Numbered from the stretch's first letter, positions 23,201 through 35,719 are shown. The stretch: 64,000 bases of DNA from Xiphias gladius (GCF_016859285.1 NC_053415.1:6554501-6618500), one strand, 5' to 3'. Made by a program: numbers and translations. The notes: a model not told the origin generated them from the sequence alone.

Positions 23201-24889
23201 GACAGGGAAAGGCAGAAAAATGTCCACTGGAATGGCTTACTAATCTAAAACAAGTCTCAAGCTTACAAGGTGGATACCTGGAAGACTGGAAACCAATTTT
23301 AGAAACTTCTACTATAGTTTTCAAAATGGTCAGTTTAGTATGTATCTATTGTAAGAACGTGCAAATTGTCTTTACATAGTGGGCTAAAACATAAAAAAAA
23401 AATCACCAGAATGGTCCTATAAAAGTATTAAGACATCTATTTATTTATGGTGTGGCAAATGTGTTCTAAAGGATATTTTAATTCCAAGTAACATGAAAGT
23501 ATAAAAATTGTAGAATATAAGGAATCTTGTATACTACTGTAGTTTCCTGTATATTGCAGGAGTTGCCAAAAAACCCAATACAGCTATTGTAGGACAGCTA
23601 ATGTAGAAATGATAAGCCTAGGGGGAATGCATGTTTGACTAATCCTGTCTCTGAAATGACTAAAAAGAAGTGTAATAGTAATGCTAATATGTGGCAGTGA
23701 TTGTTGTCTTTATGTCTCCTCCACCAGCATTTGAGCACAGAGATTACTTCCCTGACAGCAAACCTCCCACTCCACAGATCAGCCTGAGCGGCCCCTCTGA
23801 CGAAGCAACTCGCGAGGCTGAACGATGGGTCAGCGGGCTTCTCCAACCCTCTGGCACTTTCACTATCCATAACAACTTCATCCAGCACTTGGGCGAGCAA
23901 GAATATCTGCAGCTGTCCTGTCTAACCAAAAAGGGCGTTTTCATTGAGGAGTCCTTCAAGAAAGGCCATGCAGCCATAACTGTAAGCGGAGGTTCATATG
24001 AAGATGTTGCAGCTGCTGCGTTGGAGGTGGAGGCCATGCTCTGCAACATCCAGAAGGAGTTTGTCAGAGAGGAGGAGGGTCCAATGCTTGTAATGTCGAC
24101 TAAGAATGTGTCCTTTGAAAGAAAGACAGTTGATTGCCAAAGCCTTGTGTTCTCAGACAGATTATCTGATTTCAGAAAGGAAAGGCTGCAGATAATCAAG
24201 GTACGGAATGTGTTACTGTAACTGCTGCAACTGTCTTATTTTCCACCACTGCTTGATTAATGATGCTTTTATTTTATTTAGTTGGAAAAAGTGGAGAACC
24301 CTACACTGAAGATTCTGTTTGACCTCAAGAAGAAACAGCTGCAATGCAACATTTCTCAAAAAATGCTTCAGCGCATACCTGCACAGTTCTGTGAGATGGT
24401 TAGCCATATTGGATTCCATTCAGAGTGTGCACCCCCTGCAGGTATGATGCATTTGATAAAATAACCTAGTTCTTTATGTATGTTAAATGATCATTTCTAG
24501 GGTCTTACAATTGGACTTACAGTTTTACAGATACATAACATCAAATGTAGAGAAGAAGGGGTAGTAAAAGGCACAATTCAGTTATTTTTCTTGTGCATAC
24601 TCCTCTGCATACAGACCCAGCATATGGAGATGGCATCTACTTTGCTGGCTCAGTGAGAAAGGCCATGGAAGTGTGGAAGGAGCAAAATGAGGAGTATCTG
24701 TACTTTGTGGAGGCCGAGGTGCTGACCGGAAAGTCCACCCCTGGTAAACCAGGTCTCATTCTGCCACCTGCCGTGGGGACAGATCCTCAAATTCTTTATG
24801 ACAGTGTGAGCGGAGGAACTGATATCTCTGTCATATTTAGTAGTTATCAAGCTCTACCTATGTACATTATCACCTGTAAGGTGGTCTGA
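20269..24889 (+). CDS. parp9: PARP9 (BAL1-type macro-PARP), seven coding exons
   Basis: Coding exons: 20269-21141, 21384-21599, 21983-22198, 22629-22689, 23728-24200, 24282-24441 and 24615-24889, giving 757 residues (human about 854). A noncoding exon ending at 18937 is inferred, because a TTTAG acceptor lies just before the ATG. Macrodomain 1 (about 65-250) has VDAVVNAANTVLQHYGGLA, CKKIIHAVGP and IPAISSGLFNYP, all intact. Macrodomain 2 (about 280-435) has TDVIVNTVSSNRNLQLGVIS and IAFPAIGTGGLGF. A KH-like segment (456-600) and a transferase-like domain (614-757: LEKVENPTLK, PAYGDGIYFAG, YFVEAEVLTG, ILPPA) follow, resembling human PARP9 motif by motif. PARP9 reads ADP-ribose, pairs with the ubiquitin ligase DTX3L and supports interferon signalling and DNA repair. 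The catalytic His position appears to be Gln643, so it is probably inactive alone. No DTX3L is visible here. Confidence 0.92.
20454..21141 (+). other. parp9: parp9 macrodomain 1 region (first coding exon)
   Basis: Residues about 63-291. Both ligand loops are canonical: NAANTVLQHYGGLAQAL near the N-terminus and AISSGLFNYP after the IIHAVGP strand. This contrasts with the damaged second loop of macrodomain 1 in the neighbouring parp14-like gene. The exon ends GEIEKQQ|GTAAGA in phase 0. Confidence 0.88.
24282..24889 (+). other. parp9: parp9 degenerate transferase domain (last two exons)
   Basis: The PARP fold is recognisable from LEKVENPTLKILFDLKKKQL to SYQALPMYIITCKVV. Where active family members have LFHGT, this one reads MLQRIPAQFCEMV, so the NAD-anchoring His is absent, as in human PARP9 (LFQQVP). 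GDGIYFAG retains the Tyr position. The end motif MYIITC has no Glu. Confidence 0.85.
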
Positions 24890-27349
24890 AGAATTATTTC
24901 TCCACTCTTTCCTCTCGGTTTATTGTGTTCTATTACAAATGTAAGAATGTTCCAATAGTGTTAGAGAGAACTGGACAATAGCAAGTTAGATTATTCTAAA
25001 ACAACCTGGAATACATTCTTAATGAATGTATACACAATTAGGAAAAAATTGGCAGTTTGCATCAAACCTTGAAACCATATGGACCAATAGCGCAACATTA
25101 CAGAGGAATCACACATGCCAGGTTTGTTTTTCTTAAAGCTGAACATTGCATAAACTGCAGCTTTAAAAGGTTTGTTTTGTTTTCTCATTGTAAATTAGTT
25201 TCTTGAAAGCAGCACTGTTACTAGGAATAGCACAATCATTTGTATAGCAATCAAGGATTCAGATTTAAAAATGCATTGCCATAAAGTAAAAAATATTCTT
25301 TCTACATTGGTAGGACTCATTTGTTTAGTGGCACCATATGATACCATACATATATATGCAAACATCATTAGAGTAACATATTCCACTAATGATTATATAC
25401 TGACACTATAATCCTTAATGTGACACGCTAAAGGCTTTGGCTGGTGGTAAGGGATGCACTGTACATTACAGAACTACTACAAATACAGGATTTTAACCTA
25501 ATTGTAAAATACTCATAAACCAATGGCAATGACTGTCAAATCCGTGATGAAAGGGAAACTAGCCAAATTGGGATGGAGCACGAGGGAATCTATATTGTGC
25601 CTGATGTGCCTTTTCTTTTGTTTGTTTGTTTGTTTGAAGAGTCCAGGGGCTTTGTTTTGACGCCTAATTGTAGGTCAGGAAACCACTTCAAGGAATATGG
25701 AAAAGGTGCTTGTTTAAAGACAAATTGTGGCTGTCCAGATTTGTTTACTAATATTTTATATTTAGTGATCCTTTCATAAAGGTGATCAACAAAACCTGAT
25801 CATCTACATGGATTTAATGAAATTAAATTACAAACATGTACCGTAACAGTAAACAAAATGGAATACAAGTATAAACATTTTTATATAGAACATATAAAAG
25901 ACATAAAGTGAAGTCTCATATTCTTAAAGATACAATACCACAACTGTTAGAAATCAGTCTATTGAGAATGAAAGATCATCTTTGACCTTGGAAAGGGTTT
26001 GACCAAAAAAAAATCTTAACTCAAGGGCCATTTAGTAGCTTTTAGCTTTGAGCTGCATCTCATAGTCATCAGCAGATGAAGTTTACTCTGTTGTCATGGA
26101 GCTTGAATGAAGTTTTTCTTTGATTATGATTATCGGTCAAAAAGACAAAACTATGGAAAGTGTTTTTGCCAGTGCTCAACAAATAGTGAATGTCTCTTTT
26201 TGCAAAACGTAAACAAACATTTGCGAAACACTGTAGAAATGTTCTATCTTTAATTTATAACCATGACTTTATAAAAATGTTGAGCTTATATTCTGTCTAA
26301 CCACAACATCTGGCCCTTACATAAAACAGAGACTAATGATATGACAGCACAACAGGATTCCACACATCTCTAAGGACAACAATGAGTCTCCAAACTATCT
26401 TTGGATATCAGCAAGTGAAGTATTTCAGCTGTGTGTATGATTCATTACTGGCAATTATGTGACATCCGAATGATTGTCTATGAAACTGTTACAGCCATTA
26501 AATTGTAGTCGATGCACCCTAGGATGTTTTGACACATCTACAGCAGTCAGCTACAAGCTAATTATATATTACTGTAAAATCACTTGGCTGAACCACTCAA
26601 ACAAAGACCATTTAACACATCAACATAGGACTAAACAAAGATCACTCCTGAGCAGTCCACACTGGAATGATGCTAGCTACATTCAAGCAATAATCCTGTA
26701 CCCTGGTATTTACTCCTCCTCCTGCACAATATTGAAAAATACAAGAAAGCGAGCATGAAGTGCAGGGAGATCAGGTTGAGTCTGGGGTTTACCAGGCAAG
26801 GTTATTTGTAAAGTGGGTGGCTGTTTTTTCTCCAAGGTGACAACTGTTACAGCACATCTGTAAAAAACACCTACTGTTCATGTGAATGACCTGAGGGCAA
26901 ACTGAGCCAGGTGGAGTGAGAAAAATATGGCACGCCTGGCCTCCACTATTGATAATATTACTGATATTTTTAGTATTTCTAACAATATAAAGTACCAGTT
27001 TACAGCTCTTAAGAGGTTTTTCCATGTGAGGTTAAATTTCGAGACAGTAAATCTCCCTTTGTGACTGAAATATGGCTGCAACTTCTCTCTTAAAACTGCC
27101 CAGACAGTAGATCCTGTCTATAACTGTCACTATATTAGTTACAGCCTACAGCCTTTACCAATATGGCTAATATACCCTCCACGGCATGGCCATCAAAACA
27201 TGGGAGCGCATATTTCTGTCAGTTGGTCCCTGACTCCAACAGCTTTAAATGACATTCCTCAACTGCACACCCTCCCTCAGTGTTAGATACCAAGAGTCAC
27301 ACATACAAACCTGACCTGCTTTCATACAAATGTAAACATACACACACAG
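24890..27349. other. Tail-to-tail spacer between parp9 and faim
   Basis: Holds the 3' UTRs of both genes, which converge here. I see no further coding exon, no clear repeat family and no unambiguous AATAAA for parp9 close to its stop. Confidence 0.5.
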
Positions 27350-30300
27350 TCACTCTGTGCATTCAGCTATCTCTGTCCCATCCACAAGCAGCGTGTGAAT
27401 GATCCCGTCCCGTCTTTTCCCGCTGCTCACGGCCTTCACACAGCAGTTGTGGTCTCCGAGTGTGAAATGTGTCTCTGTGCCATCATCCACAAACTCCCCC
27501 TGCAGACGCAAGCCAGACAAAATTGTGGACAAAGAAGGCAATCGTTCAGTTCCTTGTTGTCAGCTCTGGAGCTGCTCTTTATGCAGACAACTGCAGGACC
27601 ACAATGTGTTTGAGGCTTTCTACCCATAAAGGATTTAGTGTTACGTAGAAATATTTGGTTTCTGACGTTAGGAGACAGGAATTTACAATTGTTGAATTTG
27701 ACTTGTCAAGTGACTTCTTAAATTGGGTGGTTTATCCCTTTACTAAATAAAAAAATCAATACATAGACCTGAAAAAGTGTCTGGTATCATACTTACTGCA
27801 GTTTCAATCTTTTGTCCATTACACCAAATATCCATAGTGTCTTTCTCTAAAAAGGAAGGAAACACACTGAATCAATGAAACATCCAACCATTAGTGCAGA
27901 AACTAATGGTATGAGATGTTACTGGCAGTTAACAGTGGCTTAACAAGTTGTAGTATATGTGTGCAGCCAGCTGTTAGTTACAGGGCTTTCCTTGACCAAA
28001 GGAAAAGGCTGATTTACAACTATATGGAATTATTTGTGAACATCAATTTAGAAGCTCAAAGTTTTTTTGACCCTTTGATTTTCATGACATAAGAACAACC
28101 AAAGCTCTTGTTGAGAATTTCCCTGGGAAGCTGTTTTTGAACTAGTCACATTTTTATTTGTGTAGATTTTTATATAAAATGTGGTTTGCAGTATTTTAGG
28201 TCATGGAAGATGTTTTAAAAAGACCATTGTATTTGAAACAGAGACCACATTTGACCAAAACTTCCTTTTTTTTTTTCTTTGTAAAGGCACAATGTTTTAA
28301 CCCTAATTTATGGTGTGAAACTTGTATGTATGAATATATGTAAAGACTGACTTTTGTCTGGGTAGCGGTTTCTTTCTTTCTTTTTTTTTATCTTGGACTT
28401 TTTATTTTATGACTGGTTATGACTGTGGCTGTGTAAAACATTTGATCATTTCTTAATTTACATGTTCAAAGATTTTGTTTTGTTTGGGAAATGTTTGGGA
28501 TGTGTGGTGGCTCTCCAATTATATTTACATAAGAAAAATAGAAGTAGAACCAGTTAGAACCTGGTTAGAACCAGTCACATTTTATAGCTTTTGAAACTTA
28601 AAATGCATTTTCTTCAGCTTCTGAAGGTCAAATGCGACTTTTATATGGCTGAAGGGTTTATTTGAATGTGGCAGGTCCTATTTTGACTAGTTACAGTTAC
28701 CTCTTGAGGACATTTACGACAATATGTTGGCAAGTGTGTTGTTGGTGAATGTATTACTATCAACAACTGTTCTCAATGAGCAGGACTAACTGCCACAAAG
28801 CTTCGTCAGTGAAACTACTATTGCAGACCACAACCTCATATTTCTGCCCGTTCAGTGAATGATTCACATCCTTTTACTGCTCTGATTTATAGATCACTAC
28901 TTCACACTAATGTACAGTATGTGTTGTACATGCTTCAGTTGGTTGCCACCTGATTAACTGTAAGCAGTGTGATTATAAGAAGGATTAACTTGCCCAGATA
29001 ACAGAAGCAGCTGAAGATGGCGTGTGGTTTAAAGAAGTTAAAGAGCTTAGCCTCGGCTCCAACATAATATTAGTGGGCAGTTCTGAAGGGGCAGAAATCA
29101 CACTGTGCTAAATAACAATCCAATATCTATCCTGATTGATTACTTGAATGAACAAATAAAACCAGACACTAGTGACATTTTAAGGTGGATTTACTTTTAC
29201 AGTACTTGGCTGATGCTCTTGCAGTGCTGCTCAGTAGAGCTGAATATTGAACATATGGCTAGGCCATATGAAACAAGGACATTATAATAATCAGATGATC
29301 TGGACAGTGGGTGAATAATATATACACACAGAGGAACTCACCCAGGACCACCCTGCAGTCAGTGCCATCCAAGTTGAGCACCCAGGTGCTGGAGACCTTT
29401 GATCTGTTCTCCATGTACTTCTTCAAGCTCTTCCCGTTGATCTCCAACGTGTACTCATAGGCAAAACCACTGACTGCATCAATGTTGATGGTTGCCTTAG
29501 TGTCTGACTTGCCCACACTGAACGTCTCCTTCCCCACGAGCTTGAACATCCAGTCCCGTCTCAGTATCTCCTGGAGCATGGTGTGAAAACAGAAATTAAC
29601 AGCCGCTAATAAAGCTGACCCCGTAATGAGAAACCGTGAATCATAAAGGGGGTCGGGTTGTATGATAAAAATACGTGTTGTCTCTCTCCTGGCTACAATT
29701 ACTTAAAATCACGATCCATACCTTCCCATCAACGTAGATGACCCTCTTTCCAGTGGTCGTGCCATGTTCAAACTCTATCCTGTGGACTCCATCGCTCAGT
29801 GCCACCTCCCACACACCAGCAAGGTCACTGGACATGCCTAACCTCCAAAGAATCTGCTGGACACGAACAGTAAAAAAAAAACTAGACCACTAAATGTCGA
29901 GGTGAATGCATGGCTAAAGCCTGCTGTTAGCTAACAGACTGGGATAACGTCACTTGGCTTACACTAAAGAAGCGAAACTTAATAATACTTGTCTGTGTCG
30001 GTTTAATCTCCACGTTTGGACACTGCTTCCCAAGAACAGCAATTAGAGAGCATAATGTTCAAACTAACAATTAGTTAACTTGTGACAGAAACATGGCTAA
30101 ACATAACATGGTAAGTTATCGCTGTTTCTTGCATTACGACTTCCGGTGTCAGGGATTCACTTCAAAGTCCATGCAGGGAATGTTTGAACTAAGTGCTTTT
30201 TGTGTTTAAAGCAATCTTTTCAGTGTTCCTTAATGAGTGAAAACATTCATCTCAGCAAACCATATATGTAACTTAAGTGACACATATTCAGCAGAGTATA

Positions 30301-30557
30301 TGAGGGTTTTACAGAGCAGCAAGGGATGATGTGTATGGAGATCCCACTACATGAGTAGTTTCAATTTCAACTGTTTTCAGGCACGGGCCTATTTGCTTTA
30401 CAGCAACAAAACTGGGATTTTACTTTGAAAAGAAAACGGAAGCATTACTTCAACAGTGACGCGTTACACTGTGCACCTTTTCAGTAGCTTTTGCCGCTAA
30501 CGTTACCTTCTCTGCTAAAGGGATAATCTTAAACGTTAGCTCAGGAATATCATCCAT
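27350..30557 (-). CDS. faim: Fas apoptotic inhibitory molecule (FAIM), five coding exons including a long-isoform exon
   Basis: Exons in transcript order: 30557-30507, 29853-29722, 29570-29342, 27846-27797 and 27499-27350. From the ATG at 29835 the protein is 180 residues (human short form 179): MSSDLAGVWEVALSDGVHRI, FEHGTTTGKRVIYVDGK, DWMFKLVGKETF, KATINIDAVSGFAYEYTLEI, then MDIWCNGQKIETA and GEFVDDGTETHF. This is the whole double beta-sandwich FAIM fold with no breaks. The 51-base upstream exon encodes a 17-residue start (MDDIPELTFKIIPLAEK) that joins in frame through six codons to MSSD, giving 203 residues, near the 201 of human FAIM-L. FAIM is a cytosolic protein that protects against Fas-induced death; the long form is neuronal in mammals. 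Very sure of the short form, moderately of the long one. Confidence 0.93.
27847..29341. other. faim intron 3, nothing else seen
   Basis: 1.5 kb of AT-rich intron with T-rich runs; no nested gene or recognisable repeat. Confidence 0.6.
30507..30557 (-). other. faim: faim alternative first coding exon (long form)
   Basis: ATG at 30557, 17 open codons, then a consensus-like donor GAGAAG|GTAACG. Phase 0 fits the acceptor GTCCAGCAG|ATTC at 29853, and the six codons before the short-form ATG (ILWRLG) are open. The human FAIM-L exon also ends in Glu-Lys at this junction. The residues otherwise differ from the human exon. Confidence 0.55.
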
Positions 30558-33069
30558 CTTTACAAACCGGGATTACCTTAACGCTCCGGAAGTAAGCGCT
30601 CTAGCTCCGTGGTTGATAAATGAAAAGCAGGCCACTTGAGCGCAGTTTATTCACAAGGCAGTTAGTTACAGCGAAGTCGACAGACGAGCTGTGACTCTGC
30701 CGTCGCCATGGTAACAGGGCATCCGCCTACGTAGAGGCTCGAGCACTGCCACTCCGGGTACCGGCGCTTGTAAAAAACGTGATGTCGGAGTTCCACGGGA
30801 GCGTTGTGTGCTTGTAGCAAGAAGAAGAAAGCACGCATCGAAACAAAGCCGAGAGCAGGCCTGGATATACCCACTAGCAGGCTCTAGGGCGTATGCTATT
30901 TGCCTCCAACTCATTTTACCCAGAGTAAACGAACATTTTACTTACTACTCAGGGGCTCTTTTAATTTCGAGCTTCACTACAGGTGTAACAAATAACATTC
31001 ACTACTTAGACCTGTGCTCTTCCTCGTGTCAAGATGACAGGTCAAAATGTCTTCTGTCAAAAAGCCCTCCCGGAATACTTCCTCCGACATTTCTCGGTTT
31101 TTCTGTCTGAAAACACACCAAAGGTCAAGGTTTGCAGAGCTGTGCAGCCTGTTGTTCCACGCTAAACAGTCCGTAACATTCCGTTTTGAGAGATCATAGA
31201 AAGGGGGAGATTAAGAGGCAGTGTAATGTTGATATTTTAGGTGATATTGTAATCATTGTAATAGTGTATTGTGATAATAATAAAAATAGAACAAATCTTG
31301 AGAGAGTGCTACATAAAAAAAATCACAAATAAAATATTTTCTTTAAAAAGTGAATTGTTGAATAAGAGAACAATGGGCAAAATATGTTCACTAAATATTG
31401 TACTTCTATTTTTTTCATTAGGTATTCAGCAGAATTATGGGACTTTTTTTGTAAAGCGGACAAAACCTAAAGTCGGTCAAATTAAACAACGTGAGAAAAC
31501 ATTTCATAATGTTTTTGTTTCAGATAGCAATTCATTGTGGAGGTTTTTTCGATCAGCAACCTGTTTCTGTTAAGTCTTGACCCATATTTAATGAAAAATC
31601 AATTAGATTGTCATCATTTTGGATTTTGAGGGAGTGTTAAAAATGAAAAAGCATTGTCTTTTACCTACAACTCTTTGCCTTTTGCTTTTTCCTTTGTCCA
31701 ATTAGACCATCCTAATGCACTGATAGTGGGATTGATTTATTAAATGAAGAAATTAAGTGTCATACTGAGGAAAGGACAAATATGGGAGACCACACATTTT
31801 TTAAGTTTAAGGATTTATTTTAAGCAAATCACAGGATAAGCTACATCAAACCAATTAGAACTCATTCAAGATAAGATATCTGGCTTTTGCACAAATGGGT
31901 TTTTCATAAACAACTGTGAGAAATGATAACAGAATAAAAAATCATATGATCAGAGTAAATAAAAACATCACATCTCTTACATGTAATTTTGTTTTGCAAT
32001 CATTGCTTGCGCACAATTTCCCATTATGACACATTCCCCTTTCTTCTCCTTTACATACACAGAGCCACCCAAGCAGGTATGGACATGCACACCCATTCAG
32101 ATAAACAGACAGATAAAGTATCTTATTTGTAATAGCCTGACGTCAACTGCAAGTTGCTGCACAATGAAAAAATAAGGGATTTTCAGATTACAGCATTTAT
32201 TACAAAGAATACTGTTATGTTTCCTGCACCAGCAGTTTGAATAGACCAACAGTCATCACAGAGGTATACTGTCCCTTGCTTTTGAAAAGAGAAAGGTCAT
32301 TTCATCACCTCTTCCTCTCTGAACGATTAACATGTCCGATTGCAAGGAAAACATTTTTTGTTTTTGCCATTTTGACTTCCTCATGTCAAAAACCAAGTTC
32401 ACGGTGATAGAATTAAAAGCCTGCACGATAAGATGATGGCTCTTCAGTCATGCCCACAATTTCTCACAAAGAACAGAAAGAAAATACATTGTTAAAGGAC
32501 CTAAAGGGCTATCTTTTCATGGAAAAACCACACATGCTTTATAAAATGTACATAAACAACAATGAAATATCAATAATTGCACCAGTTCCCAAAGTAGAAA
32601 AAGTATGGCATACCATCGGTCTAATCAATGGCTGTGCAGCTCTCTCGTTCACTACTGAGGTGGTGTGCCATGCTTTTCCCTCCATTGACAGCTGACAGCT
32701 TTCCTCTGTCTGGAGTGCAAACTTGTTGGACTCCACAATTACATTTCAATCAAGGTGAAATCCCATTGAATCAAACAACGCTGAGGCAAGGATATTTTTT
32801 AACATGTACAAAAGCTGGGATGGATGAGTACATATAGAACTCGATTCAGATTTTGAATAATATTCAAGCTAACACCTAAATATACAGCAGTGTTCCTGAA
32901 TTTTCTCTTTCTTTACATTTCTTATTTTACATGTATTAGATTATCAAATTTGACCAAATGGTTGTCGGGTCTGCAATAGTCTTCTACAATTTCCTCATTT
33001 GGCCACTTGCAGGGGCAAATAAAAATAACCACCACCCAAGCCTCTAAATAATAATCCATCGGGAGTTTT
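30558..33069. other. faim upstream region and cxcr-like 3' UTR region; no further gene seen
   Basis: About 30,558-30,950 is richer in CpG than its surroundings and is a plausible faim promoter. Reverse-strand AATAAA signals that could end the receptor transcript lie at 32,196-32,201 and 31,814-31,819. No coding exon was recognised. Confidence 0.45.
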
Positions 33070-35098
33070 TTACATCGTAACAGAGGTGTTTCTAGATCTG
33101 ATGCTCCCTCCACTGGTGACGGAGCTTTTCCTGTAAGCCATATGGAGCCTGTTACTGATGAGGCCGTGTTTGTAAAGAGCTAAGAACAGGTGGTTGCGGA
33201 ACTTCTCCCCGATGAAGGCGTACAGAACTGGATTCACTGCACAGTGCATGAAGGCCAACACTTGGGTGACATTCAGCAACATTTCCACTTTGTAGCGGGT
33301 TTCACATGTCTCCAATTCAAGCAATCCGCTGTGTGTGAGTGTGTCGATCAGTACAGTAATGTTATAAGGCAGCCAGCACAGAATAAAGGCTAAGACCACT
33401 GCCAGGATGATACGCATGGCCTTATGCTTTTGTTGATTTCGTGTGTGAAACAGCGTCACCACAGTCCAGCCGTAGCAGACAGCCATCACCACCAGTGGCA
33501 GGAAAAAGCCCATCGTATGGCGCAGAAAACGAATGCTAACACGCCAGCGGTCGCTGCTTTCACCAGTTAGGTTTTCATAGCAAAGGGTTCGACCCAGATC
33601 TTCAGCATGCATGCTCTCCCTCTGAATTGCCACAGGTAAGGACAGTACTCCAGCCAAAAGCCACACCACGCAGCACACCACTTTCACCAGCAGGTGGTGG
33701 CAGGACAGGACACGCGTGGCTCTCACAATGGCAAAGTAACGGTCCACGCTGATGCATGCAAGCAGGAACACACTACTGTATAATGATGCTTCCTGAAAGC
33801 CTGACAGGAGTTTGCACAGGAAGTTGCCGAAGATCCAACCAGAATGAATATCGACGGCCCAGAATGGAAGCGTAAGACAGAAGAGGAGGTCTGCTATTGC
33901 CAGGTGCATCAAGTAGATATCTGTGCTGGCTCTGCCTTTCTTCATATAGCAGACCGCATAGACTACTACGCTGTTGCCTACCATGCTGAAGATAGACACA
34001 ATGATGTAGGTGATCATCAGGCCCAGGCTACTAAATCCAGGCACATTTACGCTACAAGGAGCAGATGTTTCGTCCTCATCCATAGTAGAATTGTTAAGGA
34101 GATCGAAGTTATAATTATCCGAGTAAAATACATCTGTGGTCAGCTGCCAAATAAAAAAAAATACATATATCATTACAATCTGTACAAATTGCAGTAGAAG
34201 TAGCAGTAATAGTTCAGTGTTGCCATAGTGGCATGGTAGAGAATAGCTTTCAATGAGATCAGAAACATACTTTTGGGAAATCTGCTTATTTGCCTCCTTG
34301 CTTAGAGCTGAATGAGAAGATTGATACCGCTGTCATATCTTTTTAGTAAATATGATGCAGATATCTTGCAGCTTTTTTGCTAACATAAAAATGATAATAA
34401 TAATAATAATTTTTCCCTCATCAATCTACACTCAACATCCCTTAATGACAAAGCAAAAACAGAATTTTAGAAATTTTTGCTAATTTTATTAAAAAGGAAA
34501 AACTGAAATATCACATTTGCATTAGTTTTCAGACCCTTTGCTGTGACACTAGAAATGTAGCTCAGGTGCCTCCCATTTCTCTCGATCATCTTTGAGATGT
34601 TTCTACACCTTGATTGGAGGCAACCTGTCGTCAATTCAGTTGACTGGACATGATTTGGAAAGGCACACACCTTTCTATATAAGGTCTCACAGCCGACAAA
34701 CGGAGGAGTCGGAGGAGAAGGGCCTTGGTAAGAGGTGACCAAGAACCTGATGGTCACGCTGAATATTGCTTTCGAAACAATTCAAGAATTGTATTCTCAT
34801 CGTAAACAACAGAATCACATATTACTGTATCATAATGGAATATATTTACCATACATTAACACTGAAAGACAATAACATTGAACTATTTTTTAGCCTTACA
34901 TATCCGGGTGCGTAGGTGGTTTTCATCTTTTCATCTTTACAACAAATGTGAATAAAAAATTTGAATGTCGATCCAATACCCTACCTGCAAATTGAAAATG
35001 ACAAATTCAGGAATTCCATTGTTTACCTGTAATTCTCCATCTTGACTGGTTAAAAGCAGATACTTCAAAAAACTAACGATGAAAAGTTGCAGCTTCAT
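33070..35098 (-). CDS. CXCR1/CXCR2-like chemokine (IL-8-type) receptor, two coding exons
   Basis: Exon 1 is 35098-35027 (24 codons, donor TTACAG|GTAAAC) and exon 2 is 34143-33070 (acceptor TTTGGCAG), joining in phase 0 for 381 residues. Exon 2 holds the whole seven-helix rhodopsin-family receptor: GNSVVVYAVCYMKKGRASTD, LAIADLLFCLTLPFWAVD, the SVDRYFAIVRA DRY box, VVLAFILCWLPYNI, and NPVLYAFIGEKFR with HGLISNRL. The tail ends SIRSRNTSVTM, like HTSTTL in human CXCR2. These features fit CXCR1/CXCR2, the Gi-coupled neutrophil receptors for ELR-type CXC chemokines, better than CXCR3-5. The N-terminus is acidic and Tyr-rich (FYSDNYNFD) with sequons at NNST, as expected for chemokine binding. I cannot decide between cxcr1 and cxcr2. 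The start is uncertain: a later ATG at 34083 gives 337 residues but removes most of the ligand-binding N-terminus. Confidence 0.9.
34421..34762 (+). mobile_element. Internally deleted Tc1/mariner-like transposon fragment inside the receptor intron
   Basis: TGACAAAGCAAAAACAG, GAAATATCACATTTGCATTA, TCAGACCCTTTGCTGTGACA, GACATGATTTGGAAAGGCAC and CTATATAAGGTCTCACAGC match the left end of a Tc1-like element common in teleosts. It then jumps to GGAGAAGGGCCTTGGTAAG and GTGACCAAGAACCTGATGG, which belong to the transposase reading frame several hundred bases further in. The element is a short, inactive deletion derivative. It lies in the intron between receptor exons 1 and 2. Confidence 0.75.
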
Positions 35099-35719
35099 CT
35101 TCTTCCTATTCTCATGTGCACAGGTTTATCAAGGATGACACTATTTTGGCAGTGTTCTCTACACTTAGAGACGTGTAGAAGTCCTTGTCTAATGTGCGCA
35201 CAATGGAAGTGCTAATGCTATATTAGCAAACTATCTCCTCAGGGGAAGTCAGAAAACCACAGATGCTATATTATGTGTCTTGAGCAATCTGCATGAATAA
35301 GACGGTTGTGACAACATGTAGTGAAATTTTTAAACCTGCTTTGATCTGAAAAGATAATGGATGTGATAGGATGCTGCTAAACTGTACCTGCAGAGCTACG
35401 TTGATAATGTAACAATAAATAACTTGTCATGATTTAATAGGGATTACAATTGTTCACTCTTCTAATATTCTATGCTAGTGTTAGATGCCCAGCTATGAAA
35501 TAAAGCAATTTACCAAATAAAAGAACTATGTTGTTACCATAATACAGTACCACAACACAGCTTTTTGTGTACTGTGCGCCAAAATCGAAACTTTGTAGAA
35601 AGCAGATTGGAAAGAGTCAAACCCTAATCATTATCCATGTCTCTTTTTTTTTTTTTTGACGTGTTTTTGCTTGTTTTTCACACAATATAGTGAATATGAT
35701 TAACACCCCTAAAACTGAA

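Noticed and set aside
22503-23324. Open frames between parp9 exons 4 and 5, considered as a missing third macrodomain
   Set aside because: No macrodomain motif occurs in any frame, and the phase-1 ends of exons 4 and 5 join cleanly without them.
30662-31110. A gene divergent from faim in the CpG-richer patch
   Set aside because: Open frames on both strands are short and have no family similarity; the composition is explained by the faim promoter region.
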